DNA from: Shewanella salipaludis
GTDB taxonomy: Bacteria > Pseudomonadota > Gammaproteobacteria > Enterobacterales > Shewanellaceae
NCBI RefSeq assembly: GCF_012911865.1
Contig: NZ_JAAXYH010000006.1
Coordinates: forward strand, 158,789 to 222,788
Direction: 5' to 3'
Length of the DNA stretch: 64,000 nt
The translations under genes and the position numbers were made by a program. The stretch's first letter is position 1; the number at the start of each line of letters is the position of its first letter. The notes under the pieces are model-generated. The model was not told the origin of the DNA, made no database searches, and saw only the letters and a program-made list of their open reading frames with translations. Shown one piece after another: positions 35,355 through 46,005 of this stretch.

Positions 35355-36059
35355 TTAGTTGGCGGCCTTGACGGTGCGCTGTTCTATGCGCTTCTCGAAG
35401 CTGGCCTGGATCACCCGATTGACATAGATGCCAGGGGTATGGATATGATCCGGATCCAGCTCGCCCGGTTGAACTATGTGTTCGGCTTCGACCACAGTTA
35501 TCTTGCCGGCGGTGGCCATCATGGGATTGAAGTTGGCGGCTGTCTTGCGGTACACCAGATTGCCCATGGTGTCGGCCTTCCAGGCACGGATCAGGGCGAA
35601 ATCTGCGGTCAGGGATTCTTCCAGCACATAGTGGCGGCCCTTGATTTCACGGGTCTCCTTGCCGTCGGCGACCGGGGTGCCGTAGCCTGTGGCGGTGAAG
35701 AATGCCGGAATACCTGCGCCGCCGGCGCGGATTTTTTCCGCCAGGGTGCCCTGGGGAGTGAGGATCACATTCAGTTCGCCGCTGAGCATCTGTTGCTCGA
35801 AGGTGGCGTTCTCGCCCACGTAGGAGGCGATCATAGTGGCTATCTGCCTATGCTTGAGCAGCAGCCCCAGGCCGAAGTCATCCACACCCGCGTTGTTGGA
35901 AATGGCCGTCAGGCCGCTGACGCCCAGCTTGACCATCTGCTCGATCAGCCCTTCGGGAATGCCGCATAGGCCAAATCCGCCTACCATTATGGTCATGTCA
36001 TCGGTCAGGCCGCTCAGGGCTTCTTCATAGCTGGTGACGACTTTATTGAGTCCCGCCAT
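35355..36059 (-). CDS. scoA: 3-oxoacid CoA-transferase subunit A
   Basis: The 234-residue subunit has the N-terminal [15 protein letters not shown] and [15 protein letters not shown] motifs of the type I CoA-transferase alpha chain and ends with the [10 protein letters not shown] block. It partners ScoB. The start was set at ATG 36059, preceded by AAGGAAATAAC; the frame extends further upstream but those residues do not fit the family. It lies about 90 nt after liuE in the same operon. Confidence 0.93.
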   Translation of the reverse strand: MAGLNKVVTSYEEALSGLTDDMTIMVGGFGLCGIPEGLIEQMVKLGVSGLTAISNNAGVDDFGLGLLLKHRQIATMIASYVGENATFEQQMLSGELNVILTPQGTLAEKIRAGGAGIPAFFTATGYGTPVADGKETREIKGRHYVLEESLTADFALIRAWKADTMGNLVYRKTAANFNPMMATAGKITVVEAEHIVQPGELDPDHIHTPGIYVNRVIQASFEKRIEQRTVKAAN

Positions 36060-36151
36060 TGTTATTTCCTTGTGTTTGGCGCCGATGTTCAGGCCGGCGC
36101 TGAAGCTGGATCTGTGAGGCTGGCCATGCCGCCGTGGCATAGCCAGCCCGG

Positions 36152-37045
36152 TTAATTCTGTGCCGTGGCTCTGGCGACCTTGGCGCCGCTTGGGCGTCCC
36201 AGCGCCTGGCTGATGCCATTGCCGGCCGCCGCCAGCTTGGCTAAGTCTATGCCAGTTTCTATGCCCATGCCGTGCAGCATATAGACAAGATCTTCGCTCG
36301 CCAGGTTACCCGAGGCGCCCTTGGCATAGGGGCAGCCGCCGAGACCCGCCACCGAGGCGTCGAAGGTGCGTACCCCGGTATCCAGACAGGCGAGGATGTT
36401 GGCCAACGCCTGGCCATAGGTGTCATGGAAGTGCAGCGCCAGTTGTTCGACCGGTACCCGCGCTGCGACCGCATCCAGCATTCTACGGGCATTTAACGGC
36501 GTGCCAACCCCTATGGTGTCGCCCAGAGAAATCTCGTAACAACCCATTTTGTAAAGGATTTCAGACACACGCGCCACTTCGGTGACGGCAATCTCGCCCT
36601 CGTAGGGGCAACCCAGGACGCAGGAAACATAACCCCGCACCCTGACTCCGGCTTCTTTTGCCTTTTCCATCAAGGGGATGAAGCGGGCAATCGACTCATC
36701 TATGGAGCAGTTTATGTTGCGCCGGCTGAAGCTCTCCGAGGCGGCACCGAAGATGGCGACTTCGTCGGCCCCGGCGGCAAGCGCGAGTTCCAGTCCCTGT
36801 AAGTTAGGGGTGAGGGCGCTGTAAACGACGCCTGGACTGCGGTTGATGGCGGCAAACACCTGCGCCGAGTCGGCCATCTGCGGCACCCACTTGGGGGAGA
36901 CGAAACTGCCGGCTTCGATGCGCTTGACCCCGGCAGCGCTCAGTTGGTCGATCAGCGCCACCTTGGCGGCCGTGGTGACCGCCTTCTCATTTTGCAGCCC
37001 GTCACGTGGACCGACTTCGAAGATACTGACCTCGGTTGGTAACAT
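36152..37045 (-). CDS. liuE: hydroxymethylglutaryl-CoA lyase
   Basis: The 297-residue TIM-barrel enzyme splits HMG-CoA into acetyl-CoA and acetoacetate, the final leucine-specific step. It has [11 protein letters not shown] at the N-terminus, [22 protein letters not shown] with metal-binding His residues and [16 protein letters not shown], the HMG-CoA lyase signature with the active Cys. The start at 37045 lies 1 nt after the liuD stop. The longer frame to 37126 lies inside liuD and was dropped. Confidence 0.95.
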   Translation of the reverse strand: MLPTEVSIFEVGPRDGLQNEKAVTTAAKVALIDQLSAAGVKRIEAGSFVSPKWVPQMADSAQVFAAINRSPGVVYSALTPNLQGLELALAAGADEVAIFGAASESFSRRNINCSIDESIARFIPLMEKAKEAGVRVRGYVSCVLGCPYEGEIAVTEVARVSEILYKMGCYEISLGDTIGVGTPLNARRMLDAVAARVPVEQLALHFHDTYGQALANILACLDTGVRTFDASVAGLGGCPYAKGASGNLASEDLVYMLHGMGIETGIDLAKLAAAGNGISQALGRPSGAKVARATAQN

Positions 37046-37046
37046 C

Positions 37047-39086
37047 TCAGTTCCCCTTGTCTTCTGCGTCTGGCACCAGAGCTTCGATTTCCAGCAGTTT
37101 GGCGCCATCGCCGACCAGCTCGCCACTCTGATAGTAGAATGCCGTTACCACGCCATCGAATGGCGCTTCTATTGTGTACTCCATCTTCATGGCTTCCATC
37201 ACCAACAGCCCCTGACCCGCACTGACGCGATCGCCGACCTGCACCAGGTGGGTGACGACCGTACCGTTCATCGGTGCCTTCAGCTTGTCTTCATGACTGG
37301 CCTGTTCCTCGACTATCTCTGTCTGGATGGCGCGGTAATGATAGCTGCCTGAGGTCAGGAAGAGGGTGAAATCGTCGCCGACCTGGCTGACGGGGAGCTT
37401 GCTCTTGTGACCGTTGATCTCGGCAAGCAACATATCCTGTCTGAGCTCGCCCGCCAGCAGCAGTTCCCTGTCGTGCAGCGTCAGCTGGTAATAGCCGGCC
37501 ACTTCGGTCACCGCCAGTTGTTGCAGCTGGTGGTCATTGTCCAGCAGGGACACATGGTGGACGTTGGCGCTGTTGAGGCGAAAACCACTGGCCAGGCCCC
37601 ATGGCGAATAAGGATCTGCGCTGTTCACCGCCGCGGCTTGGGCCTCGGCCTTGCGGGCACACAGCTGATACAGGGCGGCCAGTGCCAGCGCCATGTCGGC
37701 CTCGCTGGACGCCGAGCCTATCAGGGCATCGCCGTAACGCTCGATGAAGTCTGTGCTGAAGTCTGCCGCGGCGAAGGCCGGGTGTTCGGCTATGTTGGCC
37801 AGGAATTCTATGTTGTGCTTCAGGCCGCTGATCTGATAGGACTCGAGCGCATGCACCAAACGCTGCAGCGCCCGTGGCCGCGACTCATCCCAGACGATGA
37901 GCTTGGCGATCATGGGATCGTAGAAGTTGCTGATCACATCGTTCTCGCGGATCCCCGAGTCGATGCGCACGAACTTGCTCTGCTCCGGCTCGCGCAGGAA
38001 GTTGAGCTTGCCGCTGGCGGGCAGGAACTCGTTCTGGGGATCTTCGGCGTAGATGCGCACTTCGAAGGAATGGCCGTGAATGCGCACTTCATCCTGGCTC
38101 AGTGGCAGTGGCTGGCCGCTGGCAACCAGCAGCTGCCATTTGACCAAGTCCTGGCCCGTGACCATCTCGGTCACAGGATGTTCCACCTGCAGCCGGGTGT
38201 TCATTTCCATGAAGTAGAAGTTGCTGCCGTCGTCGTCGGTAGCCAGGGTGTCCAGCAGGAATTCGACAGTGCCGGCGCCGACATAGTCTATCGCCTTGGC
38301 GGCAGCGACGGCCGCCGCCCCCATGCGGGCGCGCAGGGCATCGGACAGGCCGGGAGCCGGGGCTTCTTCGACCACCTTCTGATGGCGGCGCTGAATGGAG
38401 CAGTCACGGTCGGATAAGTAAATCGCATTGCCTAAGGTATCGGCAAACACTTGCACTTCCACATGGCGCGGCTGGCGCAGGTAGCGCTCCATCAGCAGCT
38501 TGTCGTTGCCGAAGGAGGAACTGGCTTCACGGCGCGCCGAGTCGATGGCGCCCTGAAGTTCGGCCGCATTTTCGACTATCCGCATCCCCTTGCCGCCGCC
38601 ACCGTAGGCGGCCTTGATCAGCAAAGGGAAGCCTATCTTGTTGGCCTCGCTGAGCAGCAGGGCATCGCTCTGATCGTCACCATGGTAACCCGGCACCAGC
38701 GGCACCTTGGCGGCGGCCATGATGGCCTTGGCGGCGCTCTTGCTGCCCATGGCGTCTATGGCATCAGAGCCTGGACCGACGAAGGCGATGCCGGCGGCTT
38801 CGCACTTGCGGGCGAAGTCGGCATTCTCCGACAGGAAACCATAACCCGGGTGTATCGCCTGGGCGCCGGCCTTCCTGGCTATCTCTATGATGGCATCGCC
38901 CTTGAGGTAGGAGTCTGCCGGGGCGCTGCCGCCCAGATAGAAAGACTCATCGGCCATGGCCACATGGCGGGCGTCCTTGTCGGCATCCGAGTAGAGGGCG
39001 ACGGTGCGCACCCCCATGCTCTGGGCCGTCTTGATGATACGACAGGCGATTTCGCCGCGGTTGGCAATTAATAATTTGCTGAACAT
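37047..39086 (-). CDS. liuD: 3-methylcrotonyl-CoA carboxylase biotin subunit
   Basis: The 679-residue alpha subunit has a biotin carboxylase domain (residues 1-450, with [19 protein letters not shown] and [14 protein letters not shown]), a linker domain, and a C-terminal biotinyl domain where EAMKMEY places the biotinylated Lys at about residue 634. It carries CO2 to 3-methylcrotonyl-CoA on LiuB. Ends directly at the liuE start. Its start, ATG 39086, abuts the liuC stop. Confidence 0.95.
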   Translation of the reverse strand: MFSKLLIANRGEIACRIIKTAQSMGVRTVALYSDADKDARHVAMADESFYLGGSAPADSYLKGDAIIEIARKAGAQAIHPGYGFLSENADFARKCEAAGIAFVGPGSDAIDAMGSKSAAKAIMAAAKVPLVPGYHGDDQSDALLLSEANKIGFPLLIKAAYGGGGKGMRIVENAAELQGAIDSARREASSSFGNDKLLMERYLRQPRHVEVQVFADTLGNAIYLSDRDCSIQRRHQKVVEEAPAPGLSDALRARMGAAAVAAAKAIDYVGAGTVEFLLDTLATDDDGSNFYFMEMNTRLQVEHPVTEMVTGQDLVKWQLLVASGQPLPLSQDEVRIHGHSFEVRIYAEDPQNEFLPASGKLNFLREPEQSKFVRIDSGIRENDVISNFYDPMIAKLIVWDESRPRALQRLVHALESYQISGLKHNIEFLANIAEHPAFAAADFSTDFIERYGDALIGSASSEADMALALAALYQLCARKAEAQAAAVNSADPYSPWGLASGFRLNSANVHHVSLLDNDHQLQQLAVTEVAGYYQLTLHDRELLLAGELRQDMLLAEINGHKSKLPVSQVGDDFTLFLTSGSYHYRAIQTEIVEEQASHEDKLKAPMNGTVVTHLVQVGDRVSAGQGLLVMEAMKMEYTIEAPFDGVVTAFYYQSGELVGDGAKLLEIEALVPDAEDKGN

Positions 39087-39953
39087 TTATTGGGCTCCTG
39101 GCGTATCGTCGGTTTTTGCTTGTGCTTTGGCGGCTTTTTGGCTCAAGGCTGTCCAAGCCGGCGGGCGCTTGTCGAAGAAGGCATTGAGGCCTTCCTGGCC
39201 TTCCTCCGATACCCGGATGCGGGCGATGCGCTCGCTGGTGTAGGCGAGGGTGGCGGCGTCTATCACCCCATCCTCCTGGCGTTGCAACAGGGTCTTGACC
39301 CAAGCCATGCCCTGGGGGCTGTTGGCCAAAAGCGCTGCCATTATGGGCGCGGCGGCCGCATCCACATCTTCGTGTATTTCGTGGATCACCTGCAGCTCGG
39401 CCGCCTTGGCCGCATCGAAGCGTTCGGCGGTCAGCATGTAGCGCCGCGAGGCACGTTGGCCCATGGCGCGGATCACATAGGGGCTGATCACCGCGGGAAT
39501 GAGTCCCAGCTTGACTTCGCTGAGGCAGAAACTGGCCTTGGGGGTGGCGATGGCGATGTCGCAGCAGCAGATGAGTCCCAGGGCGCCCCCGAAGGCGGCA
39601 CCCTGGACCAGGGCCAGTGTCGGCTTGGGAAATCTGTCCAGCGCCTGCATCAATCCGGCCAGGGCCTTGGCATCGTCGAGGTTTTGCTCGAAGTCCATCT
39701 TGGCCTGCTTACGCATCCAGTTGAGATCCGCACCGGCACTGAAGTTCTTGCCCTCGGCCCTGAGCAGCAGCAGCTGACAGTCCGGGTTGGCGGCGAAGGC
39801 CTGAATGGCCTGGGTCATCTCGGCGATCATCACCTCGTCGAAGGCGTTATGCAGTGCGGGACGATTGAGGCTCAGAGTTCCCACGCCCAGCTCCAGGCTG
39901 GTGAGAATATGCTGGTACTGGCCCGGGTGTTTGGCTTCCATTGGGGTTTCCAT
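39087..39953 (-). CDS. liuC: methylglutaconyl-CoA hydratase
   Basis: The 288-residue crotonase-family enzyme hydrates 3-methylglutaconyl-CoA to HMG-CoA. It has LNRPALHNAFDEVMI, the oxyanion stretch FSAGADLNWMRKQAK and GAAFGGALGLICCCDIAIA. I set the start at ATG 39953, which has AAGGA 7 nt upstream. An ATG at 39980 overlaps the liuB stop codon (TAATG) but has no ribosome site. The nonsense-like residues of the frame upstream of 39980 lie inside liuB. Confidence 0.92.
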   Translation of the reverse strand: METPMEAKHPGQYQHILTSLELGVGTLSLNRPALHNAFDEVMIAEMTQAIQAFAANPDCQLLLLRAEGKNFSAGADLNWMRKQAKMDFEQNLDDAKALAGLMQALDRFPKPTLALVQGAAFGGALGLICCCDIAIATPKASFCLSEVKLGLIPAVISPYVIRAMGQRASRRYMLTAERFDAAKAAELQVIHEIHEDVDAAAAPIMAALLANSPQGMAWVKTLLQRQEDGVIDAATLAYTSERIARIRVSEEGQEGLNAFFDKRPPAWTALSQKAAKAQAKTDDTPGAQ

Positions 39954-39979
39954 AGTCGGTTCCTTAGCGCTTGCTGCCA

Positions 39980-41602
39980 TTACATGCGGAACACGCCGAA
40001 ACGTGTGTCCTCTATGGGGGCGTTGAGCGCCGCCGACAGCGCCAGGCCCACCACGTCGCGGGTCTGCGCCGGATCTATGATGCCATCGTCCCACAGACGG
40101 GCGCTGGCATGGTAAGGGTGACCTTCCTTATCGTATTGAGCGACGATCGGCGCCTTGAAGGCCTGTTCTTCCTCGACCGGCCAGTCCAATCCCTTGCGGG
40201 CCAGACCATCGCGGCGCACTGTTGCCAGCACGCCGGCGGCCTGCTCGCCGCCCATCACAGAGATGCGGGCGTTGGGCCACATCCACATCATGGTCGGCTC
40301 GAAGGCGCGGCCACACATGCCGTAGTTACCTGCGCCATAGCTGCCGCCTATGATGACGGTAAACTTGGGCACTGTGGCGCAGGACACGGCGGTCACCATC
40401 TTGGCACCATGCTTGGCTATGCCTTCGTGCTCGTACTTCTTGCCCACCATGAAGCCGGTGATGTTCTGCAGGAATAGCAGGGGGATCTTGCGCTGACAGC
40501 AGAGCTCGATGAAGTGGGCGCCTTTTTGCGCCGACTCGGAGAAGAGGATGCCGTTGTTGGCGACTATGCCGACCGGGTAGCCGTGGACGCGGGCGAAGCC
40601 ACACACCAGGGTGGCGCCATAGTTGGCCTTGAATTCGTCGAAGTCCGAGTCGTCCACCAGGCGGGCTATGACCTCCTTGACGTCGAAGGGCTTCTTCAGA
40701 TCTGTGCCTACTATGCCATACAGCTCGTTGATGTCGTATTTGGGCGCCTTCACCTGGCCCGGGTGTGACGGGCTGAGCAGGCTGCGAATTTCTTTCTGAT
40801 GATTGAGGCGCGACACGGCACGGCGCGCCAGTTCCAGCGCGTGATCGTCGTTCTGTGCCAGGTGATCGGCCACCCCGGAAATCTTGGTATGTACCTCGGC
40901 GCCGCCGAGCTCTTCGGCGCTCACTTCTTCACCCGTGGCGGCTTTCACCAGCGGCGGGCCGGCGAGGAAGATGGTGCCCTGTTCCTTGACTATGATGGAC
41001 TCGTCCGCCATCGCCGGCACATAGGCGCCGCCGGCGGTGCATAGGCCCATGACCACGGCTATCTGAGGTATGCCCTTGGCCGACATCTGCGCCTGGTTGT
41101 AGAAGATGCGACCGAAATGATCCCGGTCGGGGAAGACTTCGTCCTGGCGCGGCAGGTTGGCGCCACCCGAGTCCACCAGATAGATACAGGGCAGGTGGCA
41201 ACGGCTGGCGATGTCTTGGGCGCGCAGGTGTTTCTTCACCGTCAGCGGATAGTAGGTACCGCCCTTGACCGTGGCATCGTTGGCGATGATCATGCACTCC
41301 ACGCCGCTGACCCTGCCTATGCCGGCTATGATGCCGGCTGCCGGCACTTCTTCGTCATAGACCTCGAAGGCGGCAAATTGAGACAGCTCGAGGAAGGGCG
41401 AGCCAGGGTCGAGCAGTTTCTCGACCCTCTGACGCGGCAGCAACTTGCCACGGGACAGGTGACGTTCCAGTGCGACCGGGCCGCCACCTTGTTCGATTTT
41501 TGCCAGTTTGAGTTTGAGATCTTGTACCAGAGATGCCATGCCGTCGTATTTGGCTTTGAATTCATCGCTGCGGGCGTTGATGCGGCTGCCGAGTTGGGTC
41601 AC
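39980..41602 (-). CDS. liuB: 3-methylcrotonyl-CoA carboxylase carboxyltransferase subunit
   Basis: The 540-residue beta subunit has two crotonase-like carboxyltransferase domains. Landmarks are RERLLDP-type text (here [17 protein letters not shown]), [26 protein letters not shown] and [16 protein letters not shown] with [16 protein letters not shown]. It transfers the carboxyl from LiuD biotin. The start is GTG at 41602 (AAGGA 7 nt upstream, product starts TQLGSRI after Met). The frame to 41659 is longer but lacks family similarity. Confidence 0.94.
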   Translation of the reverse strand: MTQLGSRINARSDEFKAKYDGMASLVQDLKLKLAKIEQGGGPVALERHLSRGKLLPRQRVEKLLDPGSPFLELSQFAAFEVYDEEVPAAGIIAGIGRVSGVECMIIANDATVKGGTYYPLTVKKHLRAQDIASRCHLPCIYLVDSGGANLPRQDEVFPDRDHFGRIFYNQAQMSAKGIPQIAVVMGLCTAGGAYVPAMADESIIVKEQGTIFLAGPPLVKAATGEEVSAEELGGAEVHTKISGVADHLAQNDDHALELARRAVSRLNHQKEIRSLLSPSHPGQVKAPKYDINELYGIVGTDLKKPFDVKEVIARLVDDSDFDEFKANYGATLVCGFARVHGYPVGIVANNGILFSESAQKGAHFIELCCQRKIPLLFLQNITGFMVGKKYEHEGIAKHGAKMVTAVSCATVPKFTVIIGGSYGAGNYGMCGRAFEPTMMWMWPNARISVMGGEQAAGVLATVRRDGLARKGLDWPVEEEQAFKAPIVAQYDKEGHPYHASARLWDDGIIDPAQTRDVVGLALSAALNAPIEDTRFGVFRM

Positions 41603-41662
41603 TGTCTTATCCTTTTCGAAACAGGAAGGGTAGAGGGCGGTAGACCGCCCTCGATACATAGC

Positions 41663-42832
41663 TTATTTGGACTCGTTGAAGAGTTCGCGGCCGATCAGCA
41701 TGCGGCGGATCTCCGAGGTGCCGGCGCCGATTTCGTACAGCTTGGCATCGCGCAGCAGGCGGCCGGTGGCGTATTCGTTGACATAGCCGTTGCCGCCCAG
41801 CAGCTGGATGGCATCCAGCGCCATCTTGGTCGCCAGCTCGGCGCTGTAGAGAATGGCGCCGGCGGCATCCTTGCGGGTGGTCTCGCCGCGATCACAGGAC
41901 TTGGCGACGTTGTAGATGTAGGACTTGGCGGCGTTCATGCCGGTATACATGTCGGCCAGCTTGCCCTGTACCAGTTGGAATTCGCCGATGGACTTGCCGA
42001 ACTGTTCACGTTCGTGGATGTAGGGCACCACTATGTCCATGCAGGCGGCCATGATCCCCAGCGGACCGCCGGAGAGCACCACGCGCTCGTAATCCAGGCC
42101 GCTCATCAGCACCTTGACGCCGTTGTTGAGGCCGCCGAGGATGTTTTCTTCCGGCACTTCACAGTCTTCGAACACCAGCTCACAGGTGTTGGAGCCGCGC
42201 ATCCCCAGCTTGTCGAGTTTCTGCGCCTGGCTGAAGCCCTTGCTGCCGCGCTCGACGATGAAGGCCGTGATGCCGTGGGGCCCCTTGTCGAGATCTGTCT
42301 TGGCGTAGATCACATAGGTGTGGGCGTCCGGACCATTGGTGATCCACATCTTGTTGCCGTTGAGTATGTATCTGTCGCCTTGCTTGCGGGCGTGCAGTTT
42401 CATTGACACTACGTCCGAACCTGCGTTGGGTTCGCTCATGGCCAGTGCGCCTATGTGCTCGCCGCTGACCAGCTTGGGCAGGTACTTGGCCTTCTGTTCG
42501 CTGTTGCCGTTGCGGTTGATCTGGTTGACGCACAGGTTGGAGTGGGCGCCATAGGACAGGCCGATAGAGGCCGAGGCGCGGGAAATTTCTTCCATCGCCA
42601 CCACATGGGCCAGGTAGCCCATGTTGGCGCCACCGAACTCCTCGGGTACCGTCACGCCCAGCAGCCCCATGTTACCCAGTACAGGCCAGAGTTCGTTGGG
42701 GAAGGCGTTGTCGTGATCTACCTTGGCGGCGATGGGGGCGATCTCATTGGCGGCGAAGTCCTGTACCGCGTCGCGCAACATGTCTATGTCTTGGCCTAGG
42801 CCGAAATTAAGGCTGGTGTAGAGTGAGGTCAT
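41663..42832 (-). CDS. liuA: isovaleryl-CoA dehydrogenase
   Basis: The 389-residue acyl-CoA dehydrogenase oxidises isovaleryl-CoA to 3-methylcrotonyl-CoA. It has [14 protein letters not shown] at the N-terminus, [16 protein letters not shown] (FAD/substrate motif), [14 protein letters not shown], and the C-terminal [12 protein letters not shown] and [17 protein letters not shown]. The catalytic Glu expected for this subgroup lies in GLDYERVVL. Electrons go to EtfBA, also in this window. It is the first catabolic gene of the operon, 189 bp after liuR. Confidence 0.95.
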   Translation of the reverse strand: MTSLYTSLNFGLGQDIDMLRDAVQDFAANEIAPIAAKVDHDNAFPNELWPVLGNMGLLGVTVPEEFGGANMGYLAHVVAMEEISRASASIGLSYGAHSNLCVNQINRNGNSEQKAKYLPKLVSGEHIGALAMSEPNAGSDVVSMKLHARKQGDRYILNGNKMWITNGPDAHTYVIYAKTDLDKGPHGITAFIVERGSKGFSQAQKLDKLGMRGSNTCELVFEDCEVPEENILGGLNNGVKVLMSGLDYERVVLSGGPLGIMAACMDIVVPYIHEREQFGKSIGEFQLVQGKLADMYTGMNAAKSYIYNVAKSCDRGETTRKDAAGAILYSAELATKMALDAIQLLGGNGYVNEYATGRLLRDAKLYEIGAGTSEIRRMLIGRELFNESK

Positions 42833-43021
42833 GGCTTGTGTCCTGTGTCTTATTGGCCCCTGGAGCGAACCTGCGGCTTGTCGCCTGTGCCCACAGACAG
42901 CTGTGGACTGTGACTAGGTGCCGCGGCTCCGAGACCAGGGGTCTGATTATCGTTATTATATTTATGGTGTTGAGCTTATATGTTTCATCTTTCGCCGGCT
43001 TGGGTCTCAGGCCAGGCGCAA

Positions 43022-43429
43022 TCAGGCCCGGTTGCTGAGGTTATCTTCCAGCGCCGCGCGGCATTGCTGCTCGGCAGAATTGAGTTCCATCAGCACGACC
43101 TTGATATCGTCCATCTGCTGCTGCAGTGCCGTCTTCTTCTCCTCGACCAGCGCCAGCATGGTATTGAGCTGCGAAGTGCTGCTCTTGTCGGCGTCGTAGA
43201 GTTCGAATAGTCTACGGGTCTCGGCCAGGGAGAAGCCCAGGCGCTTACCGCGCAGGATCAGCTTGAGCCGTACCCTGTCTTTCAAACTATAGATGCGGGT
43301 CTGGCCGCGACGCTTGGGTTTAAGCAGGCCCTGATCTTCGTAAAACCTGATGCTTCGAGTGGTGATATCAAACTCCTTGGAGAGATCACTGATCGAATAG
43401 GTGGTTTGTGGATTGTTGTTCACGCTCAT
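43022..43429 (-). CDS. liuR: MerR-family regulator of branched-chain amino acid catabolism
   Basis: The 135-residue MerR protein has a winged-helix domain (SISDLSKEFDITTRSIRFYEDQGLLKPKRRGQTRIY) and a dimerising coiled coil (about 75-125). It heads the liu operon, as LiuR does in many proteobacteria, where it represses or activates leucine-degradation genes. It is on the same strand as liuABCDE and probably in the same transcript. The palindrome at 43472-43487 in its promoter is a likely autoregulatory site. Confidence 0.92.
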   Translation of the reverse strand: MSVNNNPQTTYSISDLSKEFDITTRSIRFYEDQGLLKPKRRGQTRIYSLKDRVRLKLILRGKRLGFSLAETRRLFELYDADKSSTSQLNTMLALVEEKKTALQQQMDDIKVVLMELNSAEQQCRAALEDNLSNRA

Positions 43430-43752
43430 ATGACACCATAAATAATCACTTTCCCAGCACGATATATGAAGTTTACGTAAAGGTAAAGCTGGTTGATTTT
43501 TTTCCTCGACTCAAGGTGTCAATCCCTATTGCCAGCGGGCTGTCCAGGGCAGTTAAAACGCTTGTTTATTTTTTGTCTTCAATCCATCCGGGCCGGGTTT
43601 CCATGCCGGCATTCCCCCGTGTGTCTCTACCCGGCGCGTGCAGAACCCCGGGCCGTTGCGGTTAACTTTTAGGCTAATGTCTAATAGGGCCGCGGCTCGC
43701 ATTCTGCTCATAATGTGGCAGGCCGGGCAATGCGAATGGGGAGATGACAGAG
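43430..43752. other. divergent region between liuR and the acyl-CoA synthetase gene
   Basis: It holds the liuR promoter with its palindrome (43472-43487; -35 TTTACC, 17-bp spacer, -10 TATCGT on the minus strand) and the leader of the synthetase gene. No further gene is seen. Confidence 0.6.
43472..43487. promoter_or_regulatory. candidate LiuR operator at the liuR-liuABCDE promoter
   Basis: TTTACGTAAAGGTAAA is an inverted repeat (TTTAC-N6-GTAAA). On the minus strand its first half is the -35 (TTTACC), with TATCGT 17 bp on. The arrangement is the same as that of the palindrome at etfBA. Confidence 0.65.
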
Positions 43753-45696
43753 ATGACACAGGCAAGCAATCTGGCGTTACACAGGCAGCTGTTGCGGCAG
43801 TCGTTGGAAGATAAGCAGGGCTTCTGGTACCAGGCGGCCGGGCTGCTGGATTGGTCGCGGCCGGCCGATAGGGTACTGGATGACAGCCAGGCGCCTTTTT
43901 ATCGCTGGTTCAGCGGCGGGGAATTGAATACCTGTTACAACGCCGTCGATCGCCATGTGTTGGCCGGGCGGGGCGAGCAGACTGCCATAGCCTATGTCAG
44001 TCCGCTGGCAGGCAAGGAATACAGCATAAGTTATCGCGAGTTGTTGGCCGAGGTGAGGCGACTGGCGGGCTATATGCGCTCGATTGGGGTGACCAAGGGC
44101 GACAGGGTCATCATCTACATGCCCATGGTGCCGGAAACCGCCTTCGCCATGTTGGCCTGTGCCCGTATCGGTGCCGTGCACTCAGTGGTCTTCGGCGGCT
44201 TCGCCGCCAGTGAGCTGGCCACCCGGATAGAGGATGCCAAGCCCAAGTTGGTGCTCTCGGCTTCCTGTGGCATAGAGCCAGCGGGCGTGGTGCCCTACAA
44301 GCCCTTGCTCGATGCCGCCTTGGATCTGAGCCGACATAAGGTGCCCCATTGCCTGATACTCGGTCGCAGTCAGTATCAGGCCGAGTTGGTACCTGGGCGG
44401 GATCAGGACTGGCAACAGGCCCTAGCCGGTGCCGGCGATGCCGAGTGTGTCGCCCTGGCGGCCACGGATCCCCTCTATATACTGTACACCTCAGGCACCA
44501 CAGGGCAGCCCAAAGGCGTGGTGCGAGACAACGGCGGTCATGCGGTGGCGCTGGCCTGGTCCATGAGCAACATCTATGACATAGGAGCCGGAGAGGTGTT
44601 TTGGGCGGCCTCGGATGTGGGCTGGGTCGTGGGCCATTCCTATATTGTCTACGGGCCGCTGCTGGTCGGGGCAACGACCTTGATGTACGAAGGAAAACCC
44701 GTGGGCACACCGGATCCCGGGGCCTTCTGGCGCACCATAGAAAAGTATCGGGTGAAAAGCTTCTTCACCGCGCCTACCGCCATCCGTGCCATCAAGCGCG
44801 AAGATCCACAGGGGCTGTACGCGGCAGGGCATGATCTGGCTTGCCTCGGGGCTGTGTTTCTGGCCGGTGAGCGCTGCGATCCCGATACCTTGAGCTGGGC
44901 GACACAAACCCTGGATAAACCCGTGATAGATCATTGGTGGCAAACCGAGACCGGCTGGCCGGTAGCGGCCAACCTGATGGGCGTGGCCCCCGTTGCCATC
45001 AAACCCGGCTCGCCCGCCTTGCCCGTGCCCGGCTATCGGGTCGAAGTCCTGAACGAGCAGGGCGAGGCGGTCGGCGCCAATGTCCCCGGGAATCTGGTGA
45101 TTAAACTGCCGTTGCCGCCGGGCACACTCTGCACCCTGTGGCAGAACGATCGCCGTTATACGGACAGTTATCTGTCCATGTACCCAGGCTATTACTTGAC
45201 GGGGGATGCCGGCTACCTGGATGAAGAGGGCTACCTCTATGTCATGAGTCGCATCGACGACATCATCAATGTTGCCGGACATAGATTGTCGACCGGGCGT
45301 TTCGAGGAAGTCCTGTGCCAACATCCGGATGTTGCCGAGGCCGCCGTGATAGGCGTCGAGGATAAGCTCAAGGGCCAGGTGCCCCTGGGGCTGGTGGTGC
45401 TTAAAAGCGGGGTACAGACCCGGGATGAGATCTTGTACCAAGAGTTGATCGCCCTGGTGCGCCAGCAGATAGGGCCAGTGGCGTCGTTTCGTTTGGTCAG
45501 TGCGGTACAAAAGCTGCCCAAGACGCGCTCGGGCAAGATCTTGCGTGGCACCATGCGCAAGATTGCCGACAATCAGGATTACACCCCACCCGCGACCCTG
45601 GAAGATCCCCTGAGTCTGGCCCTGGTGCGCGCCGCACTGACGCGACTCGGTTATGCCGACGCCCTGGTACGGGCGTCGGCCGAGCAGCTGCCGTGA
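43753..45696 (+). CDS. propionyl-CoA synthetase-like AMP-forming acyl-CoA ligase
   Basis: The 647-residue enzyme belongs to the acetyl-/propionyl-CoA synthetase class (PrpE, ACSS3-like). It has the AMP-binding YILYTSGTTGQPKGVVRDNGG, DHWWQTETGWP, YLTGDAGYLDEEGYLYVMSRIDD and the C-terminal catalytic Lys motif TRSGKILRG. The N-terminal FYRWFSGGELNTCYNAVDRH is typical of this class. It would activate propionate or a similar short acid. The ATG at 43753 has GGGGAG 9 nt upstream, while the ATG at 43744 touches that site, so the later start is chosen. It is divergent from liuR and could be under LiuR control. Confidence 0.88.
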   Translation: MTQASNLALHRQLLRQSLEDKQGFWYQAAGLLDWSRPADRVLDDSQAPFYRWFSGGELNTCYNAVDRHVLAGRGEQTAIAYVSPLAGKEYSISYRELLAEVRRLAGYMRSIGVTKGDRVIIYMPMVPETAFAMLACARIGAVHSVVFGGFAASELATRIEDAKPKLVLSASCGIEPAGVVPYKPLLDAALDLSRHKVPHCLILGRSQYQAELVPGRDQDWQQALAGAGDAECVALAATDPLYILYTSGTTGQPKGVVRDNGGHAVALAWSMSNIYDIGAGEVFWAASDVGWVVGHSYIVYGPLLVGATTLMYEGKPVGTPDPGAFWRTIEKYRVKSFFTAPTAIRAIKREDPQGLYAAGHDLACLGAVFLAGERCDPDTLSWATQTLDKPVIDHWWQTETGWPVAANLMGVAPVAIKPGSPALPVPGYRVEVLNEQGEAVGANVPGNLVIKLPLPPGTLCTLWQNDRRYTDSYLSMYPGYYLTGDAGYLDEEGYLYVMSRIDDIINVAGHRLSTGRFEEVLCQHPDVAEAAVIGVEDKLKGQVPLGLVVLKSGVQTRDEILYQELIALVRQQIGPVASFRLVSAVQKLPKTRSGKILRGTMRKIADNQDYTPPATLEDPLSLALVRAALTRLGYADALVRASAEQLP

Positions 45697-46005
45697 CGCT
45701 AGGGCCTGGATTTGGCTTGAGGCAAGCTGACATGGGCATTTCCAGTGGCTTAGGCTAAATCTTGGGACCCTATGCCCCGATGTCATACTCGGTTCCCGGC
45801 CATAGCCATCCTTGTCTATCATTAAGCTATCAGCCAGGGCGTTTCGAGCCCGTCATCTGGCAGAAACTGCTGCTAAGCCTTTTTGCCGGCAGTGGTTATT
45901 GACAGCCGCAAACGTATGCAGAGGCTATTGTCGCTGGTAATTAACTTACCAAAGTCGGTATAATCGGCAAAAAATAGCCCTTCTGTATCCGTGGGAATAA
46001 TAGCA
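45697..46005. other. 309-bp region upstream of gnd
   Basis: No gene. It contains a GGTAA-TTAAC-TTACC palindrome at 45936-45950 and TATAAT at 45959-45964, the likely gnd -10 element. Confidence 0.55.
45936..45950. promoter_or_regulatory. candidate HexR operator at the gnd promoter
   Basis: GGTAATTAACTTACC matches the HexR consensus TGTAATTAAATTACA at 12 of 15 positions. It sits 8 bp upstream of TATAAT, so binding would block RNA polymerase. HexR controls central sugar metabolism in Shewanella and relatives. Motif-based prediction. Confidence 0.45.

Noticed and set aside
41117..42406. 429-codon plus-strand frame opposite liuA/liuB
   Set aside because: Shadow crossing two real genes.
44491..45822. 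443-codon minus-strand frame opposite the acyl-CoA synthetase
   Set aside because: Shadow frame with no recognisable motif.
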